Part shown: in pieces, positions 52,385-61,075 of the stretch
Layout of the letters: each line of letters starts with the position of its first letter
How positions within the stretch are numbered: position 1 is the first letter of the stretch
NCBI RefSeq assembly: GCF_006149005.1
Contig: NZ_VBSL01000021.1
Span: 1 to 64,000, forward strand
Length of the DNA: 64,000 bases
Direction of reading: 5' to 3'
DNA from: Larkinella sp. C7
GTDB lineage: Bacteria > Bacteroidota > Bacteroidia > Cytophagales > Spirosomataceae
Notes under the pieces: model-generated
What the model was told of the DNA's origin: nothing
What the model saw: the letters and a program-made list of their open reading frames with translations, nothing else
Database searches by the model: none
Made by a program: the position numbers and the translations under genes

Positions 52385-53652
52385 ACCTGGTCGGCATTGG
52401 AGACTGCAATAACTTCTACGTGAGCTGCATTCGAAGTTTTAACCCGAAACTAATCGGACAGCCGGTTATTGTTTTATCAAACAATGATAAATGTGTCGTC
52501 GCCCGTTCGAACGAAGCCAAAGCCCTCGGCATCCGAATGGGGCAGCCCTTGTTTCAGCTCAAGAGAAAGGTCAGTGATTATAACGTCCAGGTGTTCAGCA
52601 GCAATTATGAGCTTTTTGGTGATATGTCCCGGCGGGTATTCAATACAATTGGCCGCTTCATGGAACACACGTTTCCCTATAGCATCGATGAGCTGTTTTT
52701 TTCAGCCTCCGGTTATGAGTCGATTTACGGCAGCCACGCCGACATGGCCAGAATGATGATCAAAACCGTTGATCAGTGGACCCGCATACCGGTATCGATT
52801 GGAATTGGAGAGACCATGACGCTGGCCAAAGTAGCCAACCGACACGCCAAAAAACATCCCGAATACCAGGGCGTTTTTGTGATGGATAATCCGGAATTGC
52901 GCGAATCCATTCTGGCAGAATTTCCGGTGGGTGATTTATGGGGCATCGGCCGTCAGTATGAAGTCCTGTTAAAACAGAACGGCATCCGAACCGCCCTGGA
53001 ACTAAGCCGCCTGCCCCACGACTGGATCAAACAGTTTATGACCGTGGAGGGACTACGGCTGGTCTACGAGCTTCAGGGCATTCAGTGCCGCGATCTGGAT
53101 ACGGAACCGCTCCACAAGAAATCCATCTGCGTTGCCCCTTCGTTTGGCCGTAAAGTCTGGAGCTATGGAACCCTGTGTGAAGCCCTGGCTACTTATTTAG
53201 CCCGCGCATCCGAGAAACTGCGTCGGCATTCCTCGGCCGCTGGTGTCGTTACGGTGTTTATTCACACCAACCGGTTTGATAAAGTTGGCCCACACCATTC
53301 AGCCAGCCAGTCCATTACCTTGCCGCATCCTTCCAGTTCTACCATGGAGCTATTGCAATATGCTGAACCGGTATTGAAGTCTATTTATAAAACCGGTTAT
53401 GACTACCAGGAGGTCGGTCTGATTCTCAATGAGATTGTTCCGGAGGGCCACCAGCAACAGCTACTCTATAGCGACACGCCCAATCCCCGGCAGGCCCAGC
53501 TCAGCCAAGTGGTTGACAAGCTGAACGGGAAGTATGGCCGGGATAAAATTCGGCTCGGCCTTCAAGGTTACGATAAGTCCTGGAAGATGAAACAAGACCA
53601 CCTGCCCCCCAGCTATACCACAAAATGGAGTGACATTATTGAGGTCAGGTAA
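52381..53652 (+). CDS. umuC: Y-family DNA polymerase UmuC
   Basis: A 423-residue translesion polymerase. Catalytic acids lie in GIGDCNNFYVSC (Asp near residue 7) and YSIDELFFS (Asp-Glu near 102-103). The helix-hairpin-helix GDLWGIGRQYEVLLKQNGI and the C-terminal UmuC domain with the beta-clamp-like end (LQGYDKSWKMKQDHLPP, LSP-like) are present. Intact and translationally coupled to umuD. Copies in mobile elements raise mutation rates under SOS stress. Confidence 0.95.
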   Translation: MNLVGIGDCNNFYVSCIRSFNPKLIGQPVIVLSNNDKCVVARSNEAKALGIRMGQPLFQLKRKVSDYNVQVFSSNYELFGDMSRRVFNTIGRFMEHTFPYSIDELFFSASGYESIYGSHADMARMMIKTVDQWTRIPVSIGIGETMTLAKVANRHAKKHPEYQGVFVMDNPELRESILAEFPVGDLWGIGRQYEVLLKQNGIRTALELSRLPHDWIKQFMTVEGLRLVYELQGIQCRDLDTEPLHKKSICVAPSFGRKVWSYGTLCEALATYLARASEKLRRHSSAAGVVTVFIHTNRFDKVGPHHSASQSITLPHPSSSTMELLQYAEPVLKSIYKTGYDYQEVGLILNEIVPEGHQQQLLYSDTPNPRQAQLSQVVDKLNGKYGRDKIRLGLQGYDKSWKMKQDHLPPSYTTKWSDIIEVR

Positions 53653-54068
53653 AGATGCAACCGACCTTAAAAAGCAAGAAACTCCTCGATTTGGGTCTGA
53701 CGAACCATTAGCCCCACATCCCGCAAATATTCTTTTGTTTGTCGCGCCCTCGAGTGTCTGTAGTGTTTTCGAATCAGTCGATTACTGTGGCTGGAAATAT
53801 TGCGGTAAGTGATGCTAAAGGGGATGTGATTTTCATTGCCAGTCATGACCCACTTAAATTTGACATTGGGGGTAGTGTTTATAAATGATTTTGGCCAGCA
53901 CCTCTATACACTCACCACAAAAATCTCAGGTTATCAACTGACCATGTTGGGTCTTTATGGTATCGCCACCGTTAAGCTCGCATTTTTCAAGAGGACATAC
54001 CTCTCCCAGAGCAGAAGCTCTATAAGGAGCATGCTCAATGTATAACGTTAAAATAGAGGAAATTAGCT
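53653..54068. other. 416-bp stretch without a supported gene
   Basis: Between umuC and the lipoprotein gene. A frame from about 53750 to 53887 reads VVFSNQSITVAGNIAVSD then GDVIFIASHDPLKFDIGG, which has protein-like composition but no good start and may be a gene remnant. A 69-residue frame at 53836 lacks any family resemblance. No clear terminator. Confidence 0.35.
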
Positions 54069-54692
54069 CTAATTACTGGCTACAGCCAACACGTCAAACG
54101 TGCCTGATACCTGCGGGTGTTTATTGGTGATACCAGTGCCATACCCGCCCAGTGTTGCATTAAAATTGCCACGGATCCGGTAAAGCGAATAGGTGCCTTC
54201 CTGACGAATAATTGTTGAAGATTCGACGGTTAAGCTGCCTTGTTCGGTATTGTAAAGTTGTGGCCCAGGTAGATTTAACACCAGGTCCGAAATTTCACCA
54301 CGGGGATTTGGTTTCATTAAGGTGCCCATCGGGTACGTGCCGGCACTGATGGTTCTCATAATACTCAGAACCGCATTCGAACGAAATTCAGACGGAACCA
54401 TCGAACTTTCGGCATAATTGCGAGGCTGATTAAACGTGGCATAGATAAAAACCTCATCTCCTGCCGATGCCGTAGCCTGCACTCCCGATATCTTCCCGCC
54501 ATCCTGTACACGCTCCTGACCTTCCGCACTTACGGTAAGGTCGCCAGTTATCGAAACCCTTCCTGATCCCTTATAGCTGGCCAGGTTCGAAGGCATAACC
54601 AAATAAGCGGGTAGATCGGGTTCCGGCTCCTTATTACAGCCAGACAATCCCACAAAAAGCAACCCCACCAGCCAAATGCTGACCTTTTTCAT
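54069..54692 (-). CDS. Lipoprotein of unknown function in the transfer operon
   Basis: A 207-residue lipoprotein. The signal peptide WLVGLLFVGLSGCNKEPEPD has a lipobox with Cys19. The mature part is rich in beta strands (SGRVSITGDLTVSAEGQE, then STIIRQEGTYSLYRIRGNFNATL), like small surface lipoproteins. It is the last gene of the minus-strand conjugation run. No conjugation family was recognised; a role at the cell surface during transfer is inferred from position. Confidence 0.65.
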   Translation of the reverse strand: MKKVSIWLVGLLFVGLSGCNKEPEPDLPAYLVMPSNLASYKGSGRVSITGDLTVSAEGQERVQDGGKISGVQATASAGDEVFIYATFNQPRNYAESSMVPSEFRSNAVLSIMRTISAGTYPMGTLMKPNPRGEISDLVLNLPGPQLYNTEQGSLTVESSTIIRQEGTYSLYRIRGNFNATLGGYGTGITNKHPQVSGTFDVLAVASN

Positions 54693-54733
54693 ACGATTGG
54701 TTTTAAATGAAACTACAAATACGAATCAATGAA

Positions 54734-55717
54734 TTACTTTTTAGGACCATGCAGAATCAGATCGTTACGCTGCTCGGTAATCTCACCGTAACGCTTTTTG
54801 GCTTCACTGCTCATATTGGCTCCCAGAGCAATAGTCTGCTGATAGGTTTCTGACATCCGCATATGTAGCTCATCGATGATTTTGATACGCTCCGAATCGG
54901 TTAGCTTCAATGTTTCGGATGTATAGAACTCGGTAGGCATCTGAAAGTTATCAACAACATAGCCAACAAGCGTAGAAACAGCCTTTCCGGAAGACACGCC
55001 GGCCAGTACGTTTCCCAGACCAGGGGCAACGATGTTGGCCACAAGGGTTACGAGTTTACTGGCATTGCTGTTGCCCTTTATCATGGTTTGCCGGTACTGC
55101 TCATCTTTCAACTGCGCTACCTTCGTTTCCAGTTCCTGACGGGTTGTTGCATCTAACTTGTCCCAGTCTTCGGGTGCCAAAACGTTATATGAAGCCATCA
55201 AATCACTAATAGCCTGTGCCAGGTCATTAGCTGGATTCGATCCGTTATTCGAAGCGAAAGAGATATTAAAAACGGGCAACGGCGGCAACTGAATCATATT
55301 GCCGGACTTGGTAACCGTTTGAAGTTGATCTTTAATTGCCTTAGCCTTCGCCAGAGCGCCATTATACTGCTCCATGTACTTGAACGAAAACCCATTACCG
55401 GTTGTAGCGCTAAAACCCGAATTCCCTTGTTCCAGAACACTGGCCATGTTTACGTATTTTGACCTTAGACCCCACAACTCCGTGTGCATTTTCAGAATCT
55501 CATCCACTTTGTAGTAATTCGTTACGCCTTTGGAAACCACGATCCGGGAGTTAATTTCCGCAATGGTCATTTTCTGAATCCGCTCCTGAATGATGCGAAT
55601 GATTTCCAGTTTGGCAGCGGCTTCCGTGTTGGCATCACCGGAAATATTGATTTGAGCCGAGGCTGGCACCATGGCCACTATCAGGGCAATCAGAAGGAAT
55701 GTGAATAGCTTTTTCAT
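54734..55717 (-). CDS. Exported protein of the transfer operon, possible VirB5/TraI-like
   Basis: A 327-residue exported protein. A signal peptide (LLIALIVAMVPASAQ) is followed by long helices (AAAKLEIIRIIQERIQKM), a low-complexity middle and a helical C-terminus (SERIKIIDELHMRMSETYQQ). Helical periplasmic proteins of this size are minor pilus components in conjugation systems, and the usual traI (DUF4141) is missing between traG and traJ. This gene could be its replacement, but that is a guess. Its first 18 nt are identical to those of the upstream gene at 56169. Confidence 0.55.
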   Translation of the reverse strand: MKKLFTFLLIALIVAMVPASAQINISGDANTEAAAKLEIIRIIQERIQKMTIAEINSRIVVSKGVTNYYKVDEILKMHTELWGLRSKYVNMASVLEQGNSGFSATTGNGFSFKYMEQYNGALAKAKAIKDQLQTVTKSGNMIQLPPLPVFNISFASNNGSNPANDLAQAISDLMASYNVLAPEDWDKLDATTRQELETKVAQLKDEQYRQTMIKGNSNASKLVTLVANIVAPGLGNVLAGVSSGKAVSTLVGYVVDNFQMPTEFYTSETLKLTDSERIKIIDELHMRMSETYQQTIALGANMSSEAKKRYGEITEQRNDLILHGPKK

Positions 55718-55728
55718 GGGAATGGGGA

Positions 55729-56169
55729 TTAAGGTTTAACTTGAAAATTCAGCCGTACCGTGTCAGGCCGGGTATAACCCCGCTCCTGCATGGCCACTAA
55801 AACAACTTTACAATCACCCGCTGCGGCAGGGGTGAACATCCAGCGGGATTTGCCCAATGGAAGCGGTACACCCACCTTTTGAGGGACGGGTATCGTATCC
55901 TGTCTCAGTCGACCTAAGCCGGTTTCCTGAAAAAAGACAAGCTGATAACCGGTTTCGGAGTAATACGAATCCGTTACCAATTGCAGATCGACCCAAACCG
56001 ACTGCCCCACCTTGGGCACGTTGCTTTCAGCCGCCACATTGAGCTTGATTTTATAGGGGGCTACTATTTCCAGACTTTCCGATTGGCAGCCCGGTAGTGC
56101 CAAAAGAAGCACAGAAAGAAAAAAATGAATAGTCTTACCGTGGTAAGAGTTTGTGAATAGCTTTTTCAT
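55729..56169 (-). CDS. Putative conjugative lipoprotein, TraQ-like (DUF3872-like)
   Basis: A 146-residue lipoprotein with a lipobox at LLLALPGCQSE. The mature part reads like an immunoglobulin-like beta domain (IKLNVAAESNVPKVGQSVWV, then GKSRWMFTPAAAGDCKVVLV). TraQ of Bacteroides transposons is a small protein of this kind and lies at the traO side. The call rests on size, position and fold. Overlaps traO by 4 nt. Confidence 0.55.
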   Translation of the reverse strand: MKKLFTNSYHGKTIHFFLSVLLLALPGCQSESLEIVAPYKIKLNVAAESNVPKVGQSVWVDLQLVTDSYYSETGYQLVFFQETGLGRLRQDTIPVPQKVGVPLPLGKSRWMFTPAAAGDCKVVLVAMQERGYTRPDTVRLNFQVKP

Positions 56170-56753
56170 TCGTCGTCTTTGGATGGTAAAATGATTTTAA
56201 TCCCCACGCCGGCATTAAACCGGGTATTGATGACTGATGATCGAAACAGATAGTGCTCTTTCACCCGGGCGATCAGGATTAAATTGCCGGTCAGCAGGTA
56301 TTCCGCTTCGATTGCCGCAGTCGGACCAACCACCCATTTTGAACGGTTTCCAATCATAGCCCCTTCTACCGATCGGCGATCGCTGTTCACTGATTCATAG
56401 CCACCTGCTGCACCAATCCCGGCATTGATGATCAGCGACTGACTCACGCGGCCTAAAATCCGGGTATAAATTTCAGCGGTACCGAGCCACTGCTGCAAGG
56501 GAACGCGGTCCGCATCGTAAGCGTAGCTTTTCTGATTCATGTGAATCCCGGCTTTCCAGTAGAGGTACCGTGAATGGTATTTACTGAAGGCAATTCCGGT
56601 GAAATACCCAAAATTGTCTTGTTTGGGCAGACGAAAGCCATCCAATGCACCGACAGATACCTCGACAGCAGTCTGGCCAGTTTGGTGGAGTTGGGCATAA
56701 GCACCGGTACCGATGCCCGTCATAAATAGCGCGAAAATCCAACGTTTGATCAT
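56166..56753 (-). CDS. traO: Conjugal transfer protein TraO
   Basis: A 195-residue exported protein with a signal peptide (ALFMTGIGTGAYAQ). It then shows strands alternating with aromatic residues (GYFTGIAFSKYHSRYLYWKAGI and YLLTGNLILIARVKEHYLF, shown in part), ending RFNAGVGIKIIL, as in small outer-membrane barrels. TraO is the outer-membrane protein of the Bacteroidetes transfer system. ATGA overlaps with traN and with the TraQ-like gene give a tight order. Confidence 0.75.
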   Translation of the reverse strand: MIKRWIFALFMTGIGTGAYAQLHQTGQTAVEVSVGALDGFRLPKQDNFGYFTGIAFSKYHSRYLYWKAGIHMNQKSYAYDADRVPLQQWLGTAEIYTRILGRVSQSLIINAGIGAAGGYESVNSDRRSVEGAMIGNRSKWVVGPTAAIEAEYLLTGNLILIARVKEHYLFRSSVINTRFNAGVGIKIILPSKDDE

Positions 56754-57610
56754 AACGGACGAGCTGAGGCTAATTCTTCGGTTCCGATGGGTAGCGTCAA
56801 CATACGCCCTCCCTCCTTTTCATTGACCTGGACCATTAATCGACGATCCTTCTCCAGGGTCATCCGGCTTATGGCAATCACTTTGGTGATCTGTTTGCGA
56901 TGAGGCACGCTGTTTTCTGATGTGTTGAAAACCTTGATCAGATCGATCGGCACATCCTGAGCAACGGAGCTTTCACCCGTTTTTTTGGACTGAGAGACAA
57001 ATACGTGCATAAAATCCATGTCGTAATCCAGTTTCGAATCATTGTCCAGACCCAAAACCAGAAACATCACATCATCTTTGTAGAGGATGTTTTTCAAGTG
57101 CATATTCATGCCCTGCTGCTCAGTTCCAATGTGCTTGATACGACGTTTGGCAGTCATAGCCCGCTCTCCTAAACCATTGAGTTGATCAGCCAGGCGAGCC
57201 GGTGAACCGGTGCTTACTTTGGCCGTTTTGGGGACAACCGCGCCCATACCTACTTTGGTCAGGTCATAGGTTAGAACCAGCGGATTATCTTCATAGCTGA
57301 CCAGAAAGCTGAATAGTCGGCCGTCGGACGTAATGACCGTTAAACTACTTTCCAGAAAAGAACGGCCTATAGCCTTTATCCGGAAGACATTGCCGGCACT
57401 GGCCACCGCTTCACCGAACAAATCTTTACTTCCCAGATCGGCATACTTGATTTCAAAAGGAAAAATCAGGTGAGTGGTTTTGTTGGAGCTAACCTTGATT
57501 GCATAGGAAGTCTGAAAAGTATTTTTATCCAGACTCTGCGAATAGGCAATCTGCGCGCGCGCGGCTCCTGCAGAAAGCAGTAATAGACCAAAAAGGAGTA
57601 GTGGTTTCAT
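56750..57610 (-). CDS. traN: Conjugative transposon protein TraN (DUF4138)
   Basis: A 286-residue exported protein, ATG 57610 with signal peptide LLLFGLLLLSAGAARAQ; the longer frame to 57646 is ignored. The VirB9-like beta domain is seen in SNKTTHLIFPFEIKYADLGS and FRIKAIGRSFLESSLTVIT, as in TraN/DUF4138. It belongs to the outer-membrane core complex with TraM (VirB10-like). ATGA overlap with traO. Confidence 0.85.
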   Translation of the reverse strand: MKPLLLFGLLLLSAGAARAQIAYSQSLDKNTFQTSYAIKVSSNKTTHLIFPFEIKYADLGSKDLFGEAVASAGNVFRIKAIGRSFLESSLTVITSDGRLFSFLVSYEDNPLVLTYDLTKVGMGAVVPKTAKVSTGSPARLADQLNGLGERAMTAKRRIKHIGTEQQGMNMHLKNILYKDDVMFLVLGLDNDSKLDYDMDFMHVFVSQSKKTGESSVAQDVPIDLIKVFNTSENSVPHRKQITKVIAISRMTLEKDRRLMVQVNEKEGGRMLTLPIGTEELASARPL

Positions 57611-57614
57611 GGTG

Positions 57615-58859
57615 TTAGATTGATTTGAGGTAAAGATGATAGCCACCTTTCAAATGAATGGTAGATTGTCTGACGGCCGACGAAGCACCGAATCGGGCAG
57701 TACTGAGAACGGTATTCAATAAGGCGCTACCCGTGGGCACCTGAACGCCCTGCACGGCGGATGACTTCAATTGGCCGCCCAATTGTTCAGAAAGACCCGG
57801 GGCGTTGACTCCGGTACCGCCGTCGAGGTCGACCGCTTCCAGATCCAACGGAATCAACTGACTGTTGAGCTGGAGACTGCGAACAATCAGGAAAATTCGG
57901 TCACCTTCCGGTTTACAGATGGCGTGTACAATGGTATTAGCCGGCACATTGATACCATCGACGACAATCGCTTTGGTTAGCCGCAGCTTCACCGGCTGGC
58001 CAGCTCGCACGCTCTGATCATCGTGAATGACCGCTGGTATCATCGTGGCCACAGCCCGTTTATTGTATCCCGAACTTTGCAGGCTCGTTTTTTGAGACTC
58101 CCGGCGTGTTGTGCCGACCTCGGCGGTATTGAATGGGTTTTCAACAACCGGAGTAGGTTCGGCCAACCTTGACGCCGTTGTGTTATCCGCCAATTGAATC
58201 AGATTGGGTACACCGGGCGTTTCTGGCATAGCCGCAGTTGTTCCATTTGGTCGAGGCTGAGGAGCCTGGACCTGCCCTGCCGATCGGCTTGCGTGATACG
58301 TGCTCAATTGATTCTCCAGTTGCTGATCAGTCTGATTCGTTCCCACATAATAGGGCTGTGGGGGATGGTATTGGTATCCTTGAGAATTTGCCGATTTACG
58401 CCCTCTGCGGCTTTTAACTGGCTGAGTGGGTATTGGAGCCGTTACAGGTTGAATCATGGGCTGAGCGCTTATATTTGACAGACCAGCGGTCGGCTGTGCG
58501 TTATTTGCGCGTTCATTTGGAATTTCATCCGTCGGTATCTCCCTCAGGCTGTTGGTGACCTCAACTTTCCGTGTATTGGAAAATTCCGAAAGCATTTGCC
58601 CCTCAGCACTACCCACCACGGAATGGCCAATCGATGGCCGCTTTAGTTCGGAGTTCTCAGCGGTGGGAATTTTGGCATTAAAACCAATTGATTGGGCGGC
58701 TTGCCCCTGCCGTTCTTTCGGAATCCCTTTCCCGCCACCGCTTACGTAAAACAGTCCAGCCAGAAAGGGGAATACAATCAGGGGAAATACCAAATAGGCT
58801 TTTCGTTGGTGATAAAATGCTTCATCAGAATTGGGGATGAGCGTTGCGGTCGTGTTCAT
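57615..58859 (-). CDS. traM: Conjugative transposon protein TraM (VirB10-like)
   Basis: A 414-residue inner-membrane-anchored protein. One segment near residues 22-40 (YLVFPLIVFPFLAGLFYVS) is followed by a long Pro/Gln-rich linker. The C-terminal domain (MIPAVIHDDQSVRAGQPVKL, then VDGINVPANTIVHAICKPEGD) is the VirB10-like domain that spans the periplasm. It overlaps the TraL-like gene by 4 nt and ends 4 nt before traN. Confidence 0.85.
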   Translation of the reverse strand: MNTTATLIPNSDEAFYHQRKAYLVFPLIVFPFLAGLFYVSGGGKGIPKERQGQAAQSIGFNAKIPTAENSELKRPSIGHSVVGSAEGQMLSEFSNTRKVEVTNSLREIPTDEIPNERANNAQPTAGLSNISAQPMIQPVTAPIPTQPVKSRRGRKSANSQGYQYHPPQPYYVGTNQTDQQLENQLSTYHASRSAGQVQAPQPRPNGTTAAMPETPGVPNLIQLADNTTASRLAEPTPVVENPFNTAEVGTTRRESQKTSLQSSGYNKRAVATMIPAVIHDDQSVRAGQPVKLRLTKAIVVDGINVPANTIVHAICKPEGDRIFLIVRSLQLNSQLIPLDLEAVDLDGGTGVNAPGLSEQLGGQLKSSAVQGVQVPTGSALLNTVLSTARFGASSAVRQSTIHLKGGYHLYLKSI

Positions 58860-59167
58860 CGTTTCCGGGGTTGTTTGCTGAGGTATTCTTTCGCCAAACT
58901 GTCCAGTCGACTGATGTGTCGATCCTGCCTGAGGTTTGAACTGGGATTCTTTACCTGATTAAATAGCTGCTGCATGGGCTCAATAATTTCCTGCGGATTA
59001 AGCTTTGGTGCCGGCTGCTGTAACTTCGGCCAGGCGGTGGCCAGCTTATAGACACTCCAGCCAATCAGTATAAAAAATAATCCGGCCGTCAATCCAAGCC
59101 GAGCCCGATCGGACAACCCGGCAATCCAGGCGCCGACGCCCATAATGGCTTTCCCTAATAGTCTCAT
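58856..59167 (-). CDS. TraL-like single-TM transfer protein
   Basis: A 103-residue protein with one membrane segment (LGLTAGLFFILIGWSVYKLA, about residues 23-43), then a helical soluble tail with NPQEIIEPMQQLFNQV. Bacteroides TraL (DUF3989) has the same size, topology and position between traK and traM. Both ends overlap neighbours by 4 nt. Confidence 0.65.
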   Translation of the reverse strand: MRLLGKAIMGVGAWIAGLSDRARLGLTAGLFFILIGWSVYKLATAWPKLQQPAPKLNPQEIIEPMQQLFNQVKNPSSNLRQDRHISRLDSLAKEYLSKQPRKR

Positions 59168-59805
59168 CGCCGTAGCCGTTCTTCGATGTCCGAATTATCT
59201 ACGATATCCAGTTGCTCAATGAGAAAACCATGTGGGTTTACCTCGGATCGGCTGACATTCCGCAGGTAGCCGTCTGTGATGAGCCGGCGTGTGGTAACCT
59301 TCGTTAAGCGAATAATCTGCTGACGGGCAAATGAGCGAAACCGGTAGGGATACTGATTCAGATCAAGCCGGATGCTGTCCACCTGAATCTCCTGCGAAGC
59401 CGCGGCCTGAATCAGGTTATTGTAGTACCCCTTTTCTTTCGTATCCAGATACAGCCGTTGAATGCTTTCATCCCCATAGGGCAGGGCCTCCCGGATGTGC
59501 TCCTCGATGCTGTTACCATCCGGATCTAGCGTGAAGAATAATTCGTGGAAACGCCGGATGTGGTCACGGGCTTCAACGGGTCGATTCTCCCGAACGTCTT
59601 TTCTCAGGGCGGCAATCAGGGTTTTGCCCTGCTCGACCACGTAGACCCGGCTATCCGCATCGGAATCGACTTTGTAAGCAAATACCAGGCTGCCAATGGT
59701 CATCATCACGCAGGCGGTAATGATGATGATCGACAGTATGCGGATGTTCCGGTAGGAGGTCTCCAGATTGCGGAGGGATTTGAAAAAGGTTTGATCCTGA
59801 GCCAT
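59164..59805 (-). CDS. traK: Conjugative transposon protein TraK (VirB8-like)
   Basis: A 213-residue bitopic protein. A short cytoplasmic start (FFKSLRNLETSYRNIRILS) is followed by a membrane segment (IIIITACVMMTIGSLVFAY) and a periplasmic VirB8-like domain (LRKDVRENRPVEARDHIRRF, IEEHIREALPYGDES). It nucleates the secretion channel at the inner membrane. Ends 4 nt into the TraL-like gene. Confidence 0.85.
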   Translation of the reverse strand: MAQDQTFFKSLRNLETSYRNIRILSIIIITACVMMTIGSLVFAYKVDSDADSRVYVVEQGKTLIAALRKDVRENRPVEARDHIRRFHELFFTLDPDGNSIEEHIREALPYGDESIQRLYLDTKEKGYYNNLIQAAASQEIQVDSIRLDLNQYPYRFRSFARQQIIRLTKVTTRRLITDGYLRNVSRSEVNPHGFLIEQLDIVDNSDIEERLRR

Positions 59806-59808
59806 GAG

Positions 59809-60978
59809 TTAAGAAGATTGTTTGTTGGAACCGGTAATGTTTCGTAGTTCGTGCTGAGCCGCGCGGCCATACCACTGAGCCTGTTGACCCATCGCTTGAC
59901 CAGCCATAATCGTCGCCCCTAAGCCCATCTTGGCAGCATCGGCCACCATCCCTCCAGCGGCTACACCTCCCTTGCCAACCATTCCGGCCGTACCCAATGC
60001 AGCCGGCATTGCCGCACTCACCGCAGCGGCTGAAATCGCGGTGCTCATACTGGATATTCGCTGCATGGCTGAGCCAACTCCGGAAGAGGAAATGATGTAG
60101 CTGGCAATGGTTGGAATGGTGAAGTAGGCCAGCGTAGCGATGATCATAAACACGATGTAAATGATCTTCCCGCTTTGGGCCTCATCCGGGATATTATTGG
60201 TCAATTCCAGATACTGGAGAGCGATTACCTTGCCTTGTAAATAGGTGACAATCGTTCCCAGAATGTTGGCCAGGGGAAACCAGAGCGATACCTGCACATA
60301 CCGGGCAATCCATAAAAGGTGACTATCCTGAAACCCGGTAAAAATGGCGATCGCAAACGCCAGTGGCCCAATCATCGTCAGCACAATCATAAAGAAGGCC
60401 CTGACGGTTAGAATCACCAGTCGGGCCGCTAAATAGACGGCATAGAACAGGTTTTTTAGAAAGTCATTGAATCCTTCATTGATATACAGTCGGTATTTTT
60501 CGACCACCAGACTCATGTACTGCCCGATCTGCCAACCGTTCATTTCATCCAGTTTCTGATCCATCTCGGCTAACCGCTGTTGCATCTTTTGCTGACGCAG
60601 GTTTTCAATCTGCTGAATTCGGGTGGTCTGCACATCGATCATGTTTTGCGTCGACGTTTCCAGCGGCTTGATCAACGCGCCAATGAAATCGGTAACGATC
60701 GTGAAATTGAGTGCCAGAAAACCAATGGCGAAGGGTCTGAGCAGCGGCCATACATCGACTCCCTCCGCATAGGCCAGATGCCGCAGAATTTTAAAGCCAA
60801 TGAAGAGGCTGGCGGCAATACCGGCAATCGAAGCCGCGACGTCGCCAAAATTGCCCATGCCCTGGAGCACTTCTTTATACGCCTGCGTGATCGATGCCTC
60901 GAAAGACTCGAACTTGCGGTAAAAATCGTAGTCAACGTAGGTTCCCGCGCCGGGCTGAGCTGCCTGTAGTAAAATCAT
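59809..60978 (-). CDS. traJ: Conjugative transposon protein TraJ
   Basis: A 389-residue inner-membrane protein, ATG 60978; a longer frame would overlap traG. Six or more hydrophobic segments are present, for example ASIAGIAASLFIGFKILRHL, FFMIVLTMIGPLAFAIAIF and IIYIVFMIIATLAYFTIPT. A Gly/Ala-rich tail follows, VirB6-like in layout. TraJ forms part of the inner-membrane platform of the transfer machine. The traI gene expected before it is absent. Confidence 0.8.
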   Translation of the reverse strand: MILLQAAQPGAGTYVDYDFYRKFESFEASITQAYKEVLQGMGNFGDVAASIAGIAASLFIGFKILRHLAYAEGVDVWPLLRPFAIGFLALNFTIVTDFIGALIKPLETSTQNMIDVQTTRIQQIENLRQQKMQQRLAEMDQKLDEMNGWQIGQYMSLVVEKYRLYINEGFNDFLKNLFYAVYLAARLVILTVRAFFMIVLTMIGPLAFAIAIFTGFQDSHLLWIARYVQVSLWFPLANILGTIVTYLQGKVIALQYLELTNNIPDEAQSGKIIYIVFMIIATLAYFTIPTIASYIISSSGVGSAMQRISSMSTAISAAAVSAAMPAALGTAGMVGKGGVAAGGMVADAAKMGLGATIMAGQAMGQQAQWYGRAAQHELRNITGSNKQSS

Positions 60979-61075
60979 TGCCGATCGGATAGAAAGTTTG
61001 TTTGTTTTGAAAAACGACAGGGGTTGTAAAGCTTTGATTGACAGCCAAATCTTATTTGCTTTGAAAACGGACCGG

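Noticed and set aside
53836-54045. 69-codon open frame after umuC
   Set aside because: No family resemblance or start context; listed only as part of the unassigned stretch.
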